This document shows, one piece after another, positions 30,491 through 39,445 of a DNA stretch of 64,000 nucleotides (positions within the stretch are counted from its first letter, which is position 1; every line of letters starts with the position of its first letter). Location: positions 8,943 through 72,942 of the forward strand of contig UQLI01000005.1 of assembly GCA_900541715.1 (NCBI GenBank). The letters are read 5' to 3'. The position numbers and the translations under genes are program-made. A model generated the notes under the pieces. The model was given only the letters and a program-made list of their open reading frames with translations, had not been told where the DNA came from and did no database searches. The DNA is from an uncultured Collinsella sp. (GTDB lineage Bacteria; Actinomycetota; Coriobacteriia; Coriobacteriales; Coriobacteriaceae).

Positions 30491-30538
30491 GCTCATATAC
30501 GTATTACTAACATATATATTACTAACACTTATATGAGC
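30491..30538 (-). promoter_or_regulatory. Operator-like repeats upstream of the DUF234 ATPase
   Basis: GCTCATATA (30491-30499) and TATATGAGC (30530-30538) are inverted repeats. They enclose two copies of TATTACTAACA (30502-30512 and 30517-30527) set 15 bases apart. The site is 10 bases from the start codon, so binding here would block expression. Confidence 0.5.
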
Positions 30539-30582
30539 AACTTTTCACCCGTCAATCGGATGGCAAAGAAATGACAGCGTTT

Positions 30583-31941
30583 CTACTTAACGTGGCGCTT
30601 GAGTCTGGCATAGTCCTGAACCTGCTTTTTGCGCTTGGCGTTGAGGAGGTTGTTGAGGTCGAGCTTCTCGGCGGTGCAGCGTTTGAGTAGCTCGGAGCTG
30701 TCAAAGCCGTTTGACTCAATGTCTTCATCCAGATCGTGCTTGAGCTTGGTCCATTTGTTGAGCTGCGAGCGCACGTAGGCCGCGGGACGTTCTATTTCGT
30801 TGGCGATGTCGCGTACGCCGGCGCCCGTTCCAAACAACTCGCGTATCTTTGCCGTCTCCTTGCGCGTGCGCTCGTTTTTGGCATCGGTCTTGCATCGATC
30901 GCTGCAATAGTGCCGTTTGACGCCACGATGCCCGGCAAGTGAGTAGGCGCGTCCGCACTGCTCGCAATAGCCAATTTTGACGGTGCTCAGCTTACGCGAA
31001 AAATCAAACCAGAGCCATGAGAGATAGCTGTCAAAGGAGAGGAACCCTGTGGACTCGTTGCCCTGGAACACATCCACGTGCGCGCCCGAGAGATGCGAGA
31101 TCACGAGCGCCTGTACCAAAGCGGTGAGTGCATCGCGGTCATCGTTGTCAAGTTCTTCGCGGCGCTCCTGGATATCTGCTTGAGGGTCGATTACATAGAA
31201 GCTCTCCTCGCTATTGTTAACCTTGAGTCGCGCTGAAATCTCCAAGCTGGAGTCTTCGTCCATGTAGAACATCGCCTGCAAAACACTGAAGTCATTGGCG
31301 GTGAGCTCGAGTTCAAAAGAGAGCACGTTGAGTGCAACGAGGGATTCTTCCTCGTCGATCATAAACATAAAGGCGTAGAAATATCCCGCATCGGATTCGA
31401 TTTTGCGCACGATAGGCAGGCTTTTGAATGAGTCGGTATAATCTCCGCCCGCCCTCAGGATAGTGGTGTAGATCTTGAAGGATGACCCGTTTGCCGCGCA
31501 GGTCACCACTGATTTCTCGATTCTTTCCAATGCAGAGACCTTTGCGATGGTGCAGCTCCCGTTGAGGTATTCCTGGATGCGCATGGCAATAAGTGCTGCC
31601 ATCGCGGCATTGGCCCAATCGCGTACGGATTCTATTGCGTGCTTGCCAAAAAGCGGCCCGGTCTGTTCGGCGTAATCAAGTACGCTAAAGAGGCTTGCGC
31701 GGAAGGGCTGCTCTTTAACGGCGGTGGGTTCGATGCATGATGCCAGCCTGATCAGATCGGCATGGCGCTCGCTGTGTGCGGGTCCTTCATTGCTTTTGCT
31801 GCCGGCCAGCTCGGTGGGCATGTAGAGTTCAAAGACAAGCTGGGCCTCGCCAACGGGCCTATTGGGTTCGTTCTCTATGAGGTTGACTTTCTTAAACGGA
31901 ATCGAACCTTCAACGGTGCGTATTTGGGAGAACTCAAACAT
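30583..31941 (-). CDS. Unknown protein with C-terminal zinc finger and HTH-like segment
   Basis: The 452-residue product has no recognised N-terminal domain. Near residue 335 it has IGYCEQCGRAYSLAGHRGVK followed by HYCSDRC, a CxxC...CxxxC zinc-binding arrangement reminiscent of CGNR-type fingers of bacterial transcription factors. After this comes a basic stretch (DAKNERTRKETAKIREL) and a segment (GAGVRDIANEIERPAAYVRS) that resembles a helix-turn-helix. A DNA-binding regulator is possible but unproven. It is transcribed toward the DUF234 ATPase gene, divergently from the gene at 32081. Confidence 0.65.
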   Translation of the reverse strand: MFEFSQIRTVEGSIPFKKVNLIENEPNRPVGEAQLVFELYMPTELAGSKSNEGPAHSERHADLIRLASCIEPTAVKEQPFRASLFSVLDYAEQTGPLFGKHAIESVRDWANAAMAALIAMRIQEYLNGSCTIAKVSALERIEKSVVTCAANGSSFKIYTTILRAGGDYTDSFKSLPIVRKIESDAGYFYAFMFMIDEEESLVALNVLSFELELTANDFSVLQAMFYMDEDSSLEISARLKVNNSEESFYVIDPQADIQERREELDNDDRDALTALVQALVISHLSGAHVDVFQGNESTGFLSFDSYLSWLWFDFSRKLSTVKIGYCEQCGRAYSLAGHRGVKRHYCSDRCKTDAKNERTRKETAKIRELFGTGAGVRDIANEIERPAAYVRSQLNKWTKLKHDLDEDIESNGFDSSELLKRCTAEKLDLNNLLNAKRKKQVQDYARLKRHVK

Positions 31942-32080
31942 TGTTACCCCTGTCTTTAGCTGCAGATTTAATAGCGTAGCACGTTTAGGAAAATTACCCG
32001 GTCAAAATCTCTATATCGGATAAACGACAAACCGTATCTTGTGATCGTCAAGAAAAGGGGTAACGAGAAAGGACCCGATT

Positions 32081-32698
32081 ATGCATTGCAAACAGTGTGG
32101 AGCAGAGATTAACGACGGCGCCAAGTTCTGCGGCGTGTGCGGAACGCCTACGGTCGCGGCTGCGGCCAGCACAGCGGGAGATGCGATTTACGTCGAGGCC
32201 CGGCCAATTGAGAGCCAGTCTGTCGAGGCTCAGTTTCAAGCGGCGGAGGATGCAGAGGACGCTTCTTGCCTGCAAGATTCACTTCGCGAGTCCATCGGGT
32301 CCCTTGCGCGAGCGTCGGTGATTTCGTTGCTCTATGTGCTCTTTTTCAATTACGTGCTGGGAGGTGGCTCGCTGGGACTTAACAATATGATTCCGCTGGC
32401 GCTGCTTCTGATTGGTCCCTGGAAGGTGATTATCTCGCTGTACCGCAGCGGTGTAAGGCTTCCCTTTGTCTATGGTAGCGGCATTATCGGTATCACGATT
32501 ATGCTAATCGAGCTTGTGGTTCTCGTGGGCCTTCCTGTCGTGGTTCTGATGCTTTTTTACTGGTTGGGCAGCGTGATTCACGGGGCGGTTCCTGTTATTC
32601 CCGAATCGGTTCCGATGACGATCGTGGCGCTCTGGCCTATTGCCTCGGTTGCCAACATCATCTTCAAGGCAATCAAGCTGCACATGGCTCGCGCCTAG
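32081..32698 (+). CDS. Zinc-ribbon multi-span membrane protein
   Basis: The 205-residue protein opens MHCKQCGAEINDGAKFCGVC, a zinc ribbon, followed by an acidic linker and about four or five hydrophobic helices (about 78-95, 103-122, 130-165, 178-195). It lacks the single-span plus large-ectodomain plan of its neighbours. GAGAAAGGA precedes the start. I do not recognise the membrane domain. Confidence 0.75.
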   Translation: MHCKQCGAEINDGAKFCGVCGTPTVAAAASTAGDAIYVEARPIESQSVEAQFQAAEDAEDASCLQDSLRESIGSLARASVISLLYVLFFNYVLGGGSLGLNNMIPLALLLIGPWKVIISLYRSGVRLPFVYGSGIIGITIMLIELVVLVGLPVVVLMLFYWLGSVIHGAVPVIPESVPMTIVALWPIASVANIIFKAIKLHMARA

Positions 32699-32752
32699 CA
32701 AGTAGCCCGTCGCATGCCTTCCGCGTGGGGTCAGGCGAATTTGAAAGGTGAA

Positions 32753-32795
32753 AGAAAAGGTTTACAGTCGAGCAAATTGCTCCTGGGCCTTTTCT
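32753..32795. terminator. Hairpin between two zinc-ribbon genes
   Basis: AGAAAAGG (32753-32760) pairs with CCTTTTCT (32788-32795), with inner GAGCAATT-like pairing (GAGCAAATTGCTC). Likely terminator of the gene at 32081. Confidence 0.6.
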
Positions 32796-32847
32796 GTTTG
32801 CAGGCTGTGGGCTATCGTTTCGATATGCTGAAGTTCTAGGGGGATTT

Positions 32848-34341
32848 ATGTACTGTGCAAGCTGCGGGGCAAAGATCAAAGACGGGGCGCGATTCTGTTC
32901 TGCATGCGGAAAACCGTTGGATGTGGATGATGCGCCGGCGAATGCTCAGCAGCCGCTTCCTTCAGGTACACCAAAGGCGTCTGCTGATAGAAAAGCGACA
33001 AGCGATCTTGCTGTATCTCGCGCAGAGGGCCCTTCTCCGGCGCCCTCTGATCATATGTCCTTTGCGGCCTTTATGATGCAGCGTCGGCAGATCGGCCGTT
33101 TTGCTGTGCCTACGTTTGTCACCATTCTTGCAGCAATCATCTTTACCGCTGGTGTCGCTTACGCCCTGGTCAAAGCTTACGAAGCCTTTGTGCTGCCTCA
33201 AGCGCAGCAGCAGGAGCAGCCGGCTGCAGTCGAGGAGAAGTCGTCTAAAAAGAAGGTCGCGGCAACAAACAAGAAAGCACGCAGGGCTTACGAGGGCGTG
33301 GTTGCGCGTTACGAGGACTTTGCGAGCTATTGCGAGCGGAAGGGGGCTGGTGCTGCCAGCTACGGCGACTGGGCCCAGGGACGCGGTGATGATTCTGGAC
33401 TGGGGCAGATATTCGTTTATAACAACCAGACTGCCCCCGGCTTTTTAAGCTACTACTATGCTTTCGATGATTTGAATGGCGACGGAATTGACGAGCTGCT
33501 TGTTGGGTTTGTCGATGCGCAGAACGATATTTCGGCGATTGTGGGTGCCTACTGCTTTGTTGATGGAGAGGCCGTTTCGGTTATGCCTTCGTCAGAGATG
33601 GTAGAAGGCTCCAGCAATATGACGAATCAGTATGACGGTTTTATTGCTCAGGGTGAGAGCCAAGTCATTACTGTCTGTAAGGACGGCATCGTTAAATTTA
33701 CTTGTAGTCAGGATTGTAACCAGGCAGATTTCTATATTTCGCTTACTGCAAAGGGTCCTGAGGTCGTAGACGCGGTGCAAATTCAAAATAAGGAATTCGA
33801 TAGGCAGAATGGCGCCTACTTGGTGAGGACAGTTGAGGATGGTGGCAAACCGCAGGAGGCGATGGTCCAGGGGCGTGAGGAAGCGTGCAGAATTCTTGAC
33901 GAGCTCGCCGGGAAGTATCCGGAGGCCGACATTGAAATGCCGTCCGCAAGCAGCGATATGTGGAAGGCATTCAAAGGGGTGGAGCCTTCGGAGGGCTCTT
34001 TGAAGGACGGCTCTGGCACTGCGGACGATCGATCTGGCGCATCTCAAGCACCATCTGAAGCGGCATCCGATAGCAGCGACGATGGGGAGGCCGCTGCGCG
34101 CGGCGATGGCGTGATCGCCGACATGGATGCGTTCATTGCAAACGCCAAGCGCGAGTTGATTGTGCCAGATGACGCCTCTATTACGTTCAAGGTCGCTGAT
34201 AAGCCAAACTATTGGGAGGGGGCGGCAACGTACGTTTGGTACGTCGAGTTTTATAAAGACGGAAAGGTCGTAGCGTCTGCGGAATGCGGCTCCGAAGGGT
34301 ACCCATGTCGGTCGATTATGGCCTATCACGAGAGCTGGTAA
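32848..34341 (+). CDS. Zinc-ribbon, single-span membrane protein with Ca-loop-like outer domain
   Basis: The 497-residue product starts MYCASCGAKIKDGARFCSAC and has FMMQRRQIGRFAVP followed by a membrane helix at about 85-115 and a Gln-rich outside stalk. This module is plainly homologous to the one in the protein at 26218. The outer part holds YYYAFDDLNGDGIDELLVGF, an Asp/Asn-Gly loop like that in the protein at 27437, an acidic Ser-rich spacer (about 395-425), and a small C-terminal domain after IADMDAFIANAKRELIV. The mixture suggests domain shuffling among paralogues. Function is unknown; an outside sensor with an inside zinc ribbon is inference. Confidence 0.8.
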   Translation: MYCASCGAKIKDGARFCSACGKPLDVDDAPANAQQPLPSGTPKASADRKATSDLAVSRAEGPSPAPSDHMSFAAFMMQRRQIGRFAVPTFVTILAAIIFTAGVAYALVKAYEAFVLPQAQQQEQPAAVEEKSSKKKVAATNKKARRAYEGVVARYEDFASYCERKGAGAASYGDWAQGRGDDSGLGQIFVYNNQTAPGFLSYYYAFDDLNGDGIDELLVGFVDAQNDISAIVGAYCFVDGEAVSVMPSSEMVEGSSNMTNQYDGFIAQGESQVITVCKDGIVKFTCSQDCNQADFYISLTAKGPEVVDAVQIQNKEFDRQNGAYLVRTVEDGGKPQEAMVQGREEACRILDELAGKYPEADIEMPSASSDMWKAFKGVEPSEGSLKDGSGTADDRSGASQAPSEAASDSSDDGEAAARGDGVIADMDAFIANAKRELIVPDDASITFKVADKPNYWEGAATYVWYVEFYKDGKVVASAECGSEGYPCRSIMAYHESW

Positions 34342-34439
34342 CTTTAACCGAGCCGTTTTGGCATTACAGCGCGCGCAGCTCTTATGCCTTTCCCCTTGTT
34401 CCATCCGACGAGTTTAGTTGCGGCTAAAACGGACGTTAC

Positions 34440-34530
34440 GAAGAGCTGACCGAGAGGCCGAACGCGCTCGCCCGCTCAGCGGGTATGCCCCAAAAGGGCA
34501 TCTGGGGTTCGAACCCTCCCGGTTCTTCGT
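34440..34530 (+). pseudogene. Degenerate tRNA-Ser(GCU)-like sequence
   Basis: The D arm (TGACCGAGAGGCCGAA), long variable arm (ATGCCC/GGGCAT) and T loop (GGTTCGAACC) are those of tRNA-Ser. The acceptor GAAGAGC can pair with GTTCTTC. However the anticodon loop reads CCGCTCA, with C instead of the invariant U33 and C at position 37, the T-stem to acceptor spacing is two bases too long, and no CCA follows. It is probably a decayed tRNA or an attachment-site remnant. Confidence 0.55.
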
Positions 34531-34571
34531 CAGTTGACCAAAGGTGCGACATTATTGCCGCTCATCGGGGG

Positions 34572-34608
34572 TGGCTAAATGAGATGACTTGAGGGCTATA
34601 ATTAGCCA
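34572..34608 (+). promoter_or_regulatory. Promoter and operator-like repeat of the SPFH operon
   Basis: TATAAT at 34597-34602 lies about 125 bases before the SPFH start. TGGCTAAAT (34572-34580) and ATTAGCCA (34601-34608) form an inverted repeat spanning the -10 to -35 region, a layout suited to a repressor or activator. No clear -35 box is visible. Confidence 0.5.
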
Positions 34609-34724
34609 AGCTAAGTTGGGGACAGATTGAGGCGCACAGGCTTTCGATGCGCCTGTCGACTCGGCAGTTCACAATTTATTAGACACGCGGAACGCGTGGT
34701 TTGGGATTAACGAAAGGAATCAGC

Positions 34725-36101
34725 ATGTCACTGTTCCATAGCGATAACGAAAAGGAAGAAAAGCACAGCGGAATTCTCGGTGCCTTTTCTGTCGACAATA
34801 TCAAATGGGAGCCTGGCAACGACGAAGATGCCTCGCTTGTCTCATTCCGCTATCCCTACGAGGATTTTCCCAACGGGTCCTATCTTCAGGTTGCGCAATC
34901 GCAGATTGCCGTTTTTACCAACAATATGGGGGCGGGCAGTTCTACTGACGCTACGGGTGCCGGCGATTCTCAGGTAAGCGTGTTTGTCGGTCCGTGCAAG
35001 ATCAAGCTCGACACGGGAGACAGCCGATTCGCCCCGTTCCGCAATGCCGCCCATTCGCTTACCGGCGGTAGCTCGGCGTTTCATTCCGTTGTGTACTTTA
35101 TCAATACTAACTACATGAACGAGCTGCGCTGGGGCACGACCGAGCCCATCATCGTCCAAGACCCTGAGGAAGACGTCAACGTTCATGTTCGCGCCTTCGG
35201 TTTGTTTGGCGCGCATGTCGAGCAGAATGACTCGAGCCTGGTTCCCATTCAGGTGAGGAAGTTCCTCGTTAAGGTCGTGGGCACGCGAGATCGCTATACG
35301 CGAGAAGAACTCACTTCCTTTATGCGGGCAAAAATCCTTGAGTATGTTCCTGACCTGCTTGCCAAGGCGATTGTTGACCAGGAGGTTTCCGTTCTTAAAA
35401 TTGCGACGCATCTGAGCGACTTCTCGTCTCAGATGCAGGGCAAGCTCGTTAACTATTTCGATGAGTTTGGTCTCACGCTCGATAACTTCTCGTTCAACAG
35501 CATCAAGCCCTTCGAAGAGGATCTTGCCGCCATCAACGAGATGAAGATCCAGCGTAAGCGGAGCATTCTCGAGGCGCAGGGTAACGCTGCCCAGATGGAC
35601 ATCGAGTCCGAGGCACTTGCCAGGAAGCGTGCGCGCGAAGGCTACAACTATCAGCAGGAGCGCGGCATGGACGTAATGGAGAGTGCTGCGGGCAATGAGG
35701 GGAGTGCCGCATCGGGCCTCATGGGAGCCGGCATGGGACTCGGCATGGGCGTTGGCATGGGCGGTGCATTTGGAGCTGGCTTCTCCAACTTGGCCAACCA
35801 GACCATGGGCGCTGTTGCTCCCATGGTTGGAACGGCTTCCGCGTCCGCAGGTATGCAAAACGGTCCCGTGTGTCCCAGTTGCGGAAACGTTAATCCGATG
35901 GGTGCTAAGTTCTGCCTGGAATGCGGACAAAAGCTCGAGCAGGGTGTTGCGTGTTTGGCGTGTGGGCATCTTAACCCGGTCGGTGCCAAGTTCTGCCTGG
36001 AATGCGGGAACCGGTTGATCTCGCCAAGGTGCCCGAGCTGCGGAGCCGAGTTGCCCGAAGGGACCAAATTCTGCCCCGATTGTGGAACTAAGATCCAATA
36101 A
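34725..36101 (+). CDS. SPFH-domain protein with three C-terminal zinc ribbons (YdjI-like)
   Basis: The 458-residue protein has an SPFH/virion-core-like domain (about 15-230), a helical segment rich in Glu/Lys/Arg (about 265-305), a Gly/Met/Ala-rich stretch (GLMGAGMGLGMGVGMGGAFG), then three zinc ribbons beginning CPSCGNVNP, CLACGHLNP and CPSCGAELP. This order matches Bacillus YdjI and its relatives, which sit in PspA-type envelope-stress operons and are thought to assemble at membranes. ATG 34725 follows GAAAGGA. It is the first of five closely spaced genes. No PspA gene is visible in the window. Confidence 0.85.
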   Translation: MSLFHSDNEKEEKHSGILGAFSVDNIKWEPGNDEDASLVSFRYPYEDFPNGSYLQVAQSQIAVFTNNMGAGSSTDATGAGDSQVSVFVGPCKIKLDTGDSRFAPFRNAAHSLTGGSSAFHSVVYFINTNYMNELRWGTTEPIIVQDPEEDVNVHVRAFGLFGAHVEQNDSSLVPIQVRKFLVKVVGTRDRYTREELTSFMRAKILEYVPDLLAKAIVDQEVSVLKIATHLSDFSSQMQGKLVNYFDEFGLTLDNFSFNSIKPFEEDLAAINEMKIQRKRSILEAQGNAAQMDIESEALARKRAREGYNYQQERGMDVMESAAGNEGSAASGLMGAGMGLGMGVGMGGAFGAGFSNLANQTMGAVAPMVGTASASAGMQNGPVCPSCGNVNPMGAKFCLECGQKLEQGVACLACGHLNPVGAKFCLECGNRLISPRCPSCGAELPEGTKFCPDCGTKIQ

Positions 36102-36113
36102 GGAGAAACAAAG

Positions 36114-36815
36114 ATGAACGGTTCTGTTAAACGTGTCATTTTGGGCGAGGCAATCGTCTTGGTGGCGTGGCTTGTAATCATGTTTGTCTGCAAAAACGCG
36201 CTGATGAACCCTATCGTCTTTGCTATGTCGCTTGGCTTTGGGGTTTTGGCTTTTGCGGCGGCTTCGATTTCGGCTGCCATGTCCGATAAGCAGTCCACGG
36301 TCAAAAGCACGACCGAAATCCATTATTTGCCGGTCGCATCCAGCTGTGCCTACTTTGTCGTTGCCCTTCTGGCCAACACGTACTTTGTGTTTGCGGCATA
36401 TGGGTGGGGCGGCAGCACGATTCCAGTCGTCGTAAACGTTGTCCTTCTTGCTGTGCTTGTCCTTGTGCAGATGGGTCTAGGCTTCAATGGCCGCCAGGTT
36501 GACCAAAAGGTTGCTGCCGTGGCCGCAAAGACGGTTCAAACGGCGCAGTTCGGATCGTATGTGGGACAGCTCCTCGCCGTGGCGCAGGACGCTCAGGTCA
36601 AAGCCGAACTCAAAGCGCTTAAGGATGACATCTCCTTTAGTTCCAACATGTCGCAACCCCATGTTCAAGAGATCGAGCGACAGTTCTCCGCCGCGCTTGA
36701 GGCGGTCTCGAATTCCATGAGTGCCGATGAGCCGGCAGATGTTACGGTTGGCCTTGTCCATGATGCGCGCAATATCTGGAAAAAGCGCAATGCGGCGCTG
36801 ACCGCTGTCAAATAA
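36114..36815 (+). CDS. Four-span membrane protein of the SPFH operon
   Basis: The 233-residue protein has two pairs of helices (about 8-27, 32-55, 72-95, 101-122) and a cytoplasmic C-terminal half predicted helical (DQKVAAVAAKTVQTAQ, KAELKALKDDISFSS). It starts 12 bases after the SPFH stop codon behind AAGGAG, so it is co-transcribed. I do not recognise the family. A membrane anchor for the SPFH assembly is a reasonable guess. Confidence 0.75.
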   Translation: MNGSVKRVILGEAIVLVAWLVIMFVCKNALMNPIVFAMSLGFGVLAFAAASISAAMSDKQSTVKSTTEIHYLPVASSCAYFVVALLANTYFVFAAYGWGGSTIPVVVNVVLLAVLVLVQMGLGFNGRQVDQKVAAVAAKTVQTAQFGSYVGQLLAVAQDAQVKAELKALKDDISFSSNMSQPHVQEIERQFSAALEAVSNSMSADEPADVTVGLVHDARNIWKKRNAALTAVK

Positions 36816-36869
36816 GGGCTCGCGCTGCTTTTTGCCAGGGCACTTTGATGGTTGAAGTGGGGGAAGCTA

Positions 36870-37676
36870 TTGGAAATCAACGGTATAACTTGTGAGGGCT
36901 GCGGCAGCACCGATGTCGAGTTTGACCCCGCAACTCGAAAGGTTCATTGCAACCAGTGCGGTCGCGAGATGTACTATTCGCGGGCGCGTCTGGGGGCCAC
37001 GGGCAAAATCGCGTTTGCCAAGGACAATGCCATCAAGTTTTTTAAGGGTGGTAACTTTCCGGAGGCCCGCAAATTTGCCGCGGACGTGCTCAATATGATG
37101 CAAGACAACGCGGCAGCACAGTTTATGGTTGCGTACTGCGATGAGTTTTGCGAAGGTCTTTCGGGTTCGATGACGGTTTTCTTTAAAAGGGCCGAAGATA
37201 TCCCTCTCGAATATGACGAAGTGCGTGACTTGATCGACTTGTTTGAGTCGACGCTCTACAACATGCGTGACTTTGAGGTTCAGATGGTATCGCTCGTGGT
37301 CGCCAATATGCAGAGCATGGAGGATCGGTCTCGGCTTGAGAGCTTTATCGATGCTGTGTGCCCGTTCTGCATAGCGCGGTATGCTTCGGAAGACTTTATG
37401 ACCGCAGAGCGGGAGAGCTTCTATCAAGATATCGCCGCCAACTGCAACATACCCAAGACGTGTCTCGCACTACTCAAGGGCATTAGGGAGAACCCCGGGT
37501 CCCCCTATAAAACTGGTTCGTTTGCGTTACGAAGAAGGACCTCGTACTTTCTCGAACACTATGTGGAGCCCGTCGGGCGCATCGTCAATTCGATGAAGGC
37601 AAGCCAATACAAACAGAAGTTTCTCGTGGCCTATCAGCAGGTGTCCGAGCAATACCGAAGCATGGCCTCTCAATAA
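36870..37676 (+). CDS. Zinc-ribbon helical protein of the SPFH operon
   Basis: The product has an N-terminal zinc ribbon (CEGCGSTDVEFDP, then CNQCG) and a helical body with TPR-like pairs (KGGNFPEARKFAADVLNMMQ). There is no membrane helix. The start is uncertain: no ATG is in frame, and TTG 36870 (after GGGGGAAG) or TTG 36852 are the candidates; I chose 36870, giving 268 residues. The paired ribbon and repeats suggest a cytoplasmic adaptor. The family resembles the zinc-ribbon partners found with YdjI-type proteins, as far as can be judged by eye. Confidence 0.72.
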   Translation: MEINGITCEGCGSTDVEFDPATRKVHCNQCGREMYYSRARLGATGKIAFAKDNAIKFFKGGNFPEARKFAADVLNMMQDNAAAQFMVAYCDEFCEGLSGSMTVFFKRAEDIPLEYDEVRDLIDLFESTLYNMRDFEVQMVSLVVANMQSMEDRSRLESFIDAVCPFCIARYASEDFMTAERESFYQDIAANCNIPKTCLALLKGIRENPGSPYKTGSFALRRRTSYFLEHYVEPVGRIVNSMKASQYKQKFLVAYQQVSEQYRSMASQ

Positions 37677-37748
37677 AGCGGATGGCGGGTGCTTACTCGC
37701 TTAAAGCTATTGGATGATCTAAACAGTTCAAACTGAAAGGTGGTACAG

Positions 37749-39404
37749 ATGAGTGATTCGGGATTAGATACTGCCCTTATCGAGCGCAGGATCGCCGCTA
37801 TTGGAACAAAAGTTGACCAGATGACCACGAAGGTCGATAAGGTCGAATCCCAAATGGAGGAAGTGCGGAAGGACCTTAAAAAGCTCCGAAAGGACTTTCT
37901 CGAGATGATGCTCGAACAGCGTCGTACCGCCGCACTTGAGCAGGCGACTACGGAGCTCGTGAGCGTCCGGCAGGAGATGGACAAGAAGTTCGGCAACTAC
38001 TCGGTGGTTCGAAACACCATGGTCGGTATTCTCCAGGCAACCGATGCAGCGCTCGTGCGCAAGGCGACGATTTCGACGGTCTCCGAGGAGTTAATGATTT
38101 CTACCCCGGACTACTGGCTGGCGCCTGTCCTGGTTGCCCTTGCGGCATGGATCAACAACAACCGAGATCTTGCAGAGCGCGCAATACGCGAGGCTGTCAA
38201 ACGTGACAACGAGCACACGTCGCTTGCGATGGCTCTGATCTGCAGACGTAATAACCGCACGGCTACGTGCTACGAATGGCTAGCACGCTACTTCTCGACG
38301 CAAAACGCCGCCCGCATCGATGCCGATGCGATGGTCTACATTGATGCCTATATCAACGGCATCTTCGGAACCGACGAAAAGCACCTGTGCGATGACTATA
38401 TGGCGGGCTGGATCGAGCAGATCAGAAATCAGAGCCCTGAGTTCGAAAACGAGCAGTCTAAGTCATGGGCGGAGTATTTTATCGGCTACGAGGAGGATAT
38501 GAGTTCGAGATATCCGGCGCTCAAGGTGGTGGTCAAGGAGTTTGACTACATCAATAAGTATCTCGGAAAAGTCGAGGCAATCGAGAGTATCTCCAATGAC
38601 TTCGCCGCCCTCAAAGCTTCCGATGTTGACGAGAGGACGCTTGCCGAGCAGGTTGACAGGCATCTGATGGAGCTCGTTAACTCCGATGACTCCAAGGAGC
38701 GAAATTTGCGTCGTCAGGAGGAGTATCTTCTTGCGGTCAAAGCATTTGGCGGAGACGTGGACCGCGCCCGAGAGCTCGTCAATCGTCGCCGTGATGAGAA
38801 GCGTCAGCAGACGATGAATATCATCGACCAGATGACACGCTCGATGCGCGACCAGAGTGCGTCTGTGGATGTGCATAAGAAGAAGACCGCGATTCAGTTT
38901 TTGGGCTCCTATATCAACGGTGGTTTCAACCGGTATCGCAAGAGCGATATCCCCGAATTTCCGCAGGCGATCACCCTTGACTTCGACGGATGGACAAGCA
39001 AGGCGGTTACCGGCGATGAGGGTAATGCGCTGCGCGGCGATTATGTTCGCTATGTCGGTGAAGAGAAGAAAAAGGAGCTCGCTGAGCTTGATGTCAAGGT
39101 TGCGAAGGACAACAAGAGCCACAAGATAGCGGCCGTTGTCCTCGCTGTTTTGGGAGTAGCTCTCTTTGCATTTGTAAACCAGGTTATTGGCATTCTGCTT
39201 CTTGCGGGGGCTGGCTATTGTCTAGTAAAGACGGGCCTCTCGAGCAAGCAGCGCGCTGCGGAGGCAGAAGAGATTGAGGCCAAATACTCCAAACGCATCC
39301 AGGAAGGCTGTTCCGAGATCGATCTGGCGCTTAATCAGTGGAAGAGCGCGAAGGAAGCGGCGGCCGAGCGCAGCGACTTGCTTAAGCTCGATAAGGTTGC
39401 CTAG
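37749..39404 (+). CDS. Coiled-coil protein with C-terminal membrane hairpin
   Basis: ATG 37749 is preferred to GTG 37740 because AAAGGTGG lies upstream. The 551-residue protein has an N-terminal coiled coil (about 10-65, IGTKVDQMTTKVDKVESQME), a long helical middle, a segment near 410-450 and two adjoining hydrophobic helices (about 464-500, VVLAVLGVALFAFVNQVIGI) followed by a charged tail. The layout suits a membrane-attached scaffold. Fourth gene of the SPFH operon; function unknown. Confidence 0.75.
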   Translation: MSDSGLDTALIERRIAAIGTKVDQMTTKVDKVESQMEEVRKDLKKLRKDFLEMMLEQRRTAALEQATTELVSVRQEMDKKFGNYSVVRNTMVGILQATDAALVRKATISTVSEELMISTPDYWLAPVLVALAAWINNNRDLAERAIREAVKRDNEHTSLAMALICRRNNRTATCYEWLARYFSTQNAARIDADAMVYIDAYINGIFGTDEKHLCDDYMAGWIEQIRNQSPEFENEQSKSWAEYFIGYEEDMSSRYPALKVVVKEFDYINKYLGKVEAIESISNDFAALKASDVDERTLAEQVDRHLMELVNSDDSKERNLRRQEEYLLAVKAFGGDVDRARELVNRRRDEKRQQTMNIIDQMTRSMRDQSASVDVHKKKTAIQFLGSYINGGFNRYRKSDIPEFPQAITLDFDGWTSKAVTGDEGNALRGDYVRYVGEEKKKELAELDVKVAKDNKSHKIAAVVLAVLGVALFAFVNQVIGILLLAGAGYCLVKTGLSSKQRAAEAEEIEAKYSKRIQEGCSEIDLALNQWKSAKEAAAERSDLLKLDKVA

Positions 39405-39445
39405 CCGATAGGATTGACTCGATAACCATGAATGGAGTGAAATAG

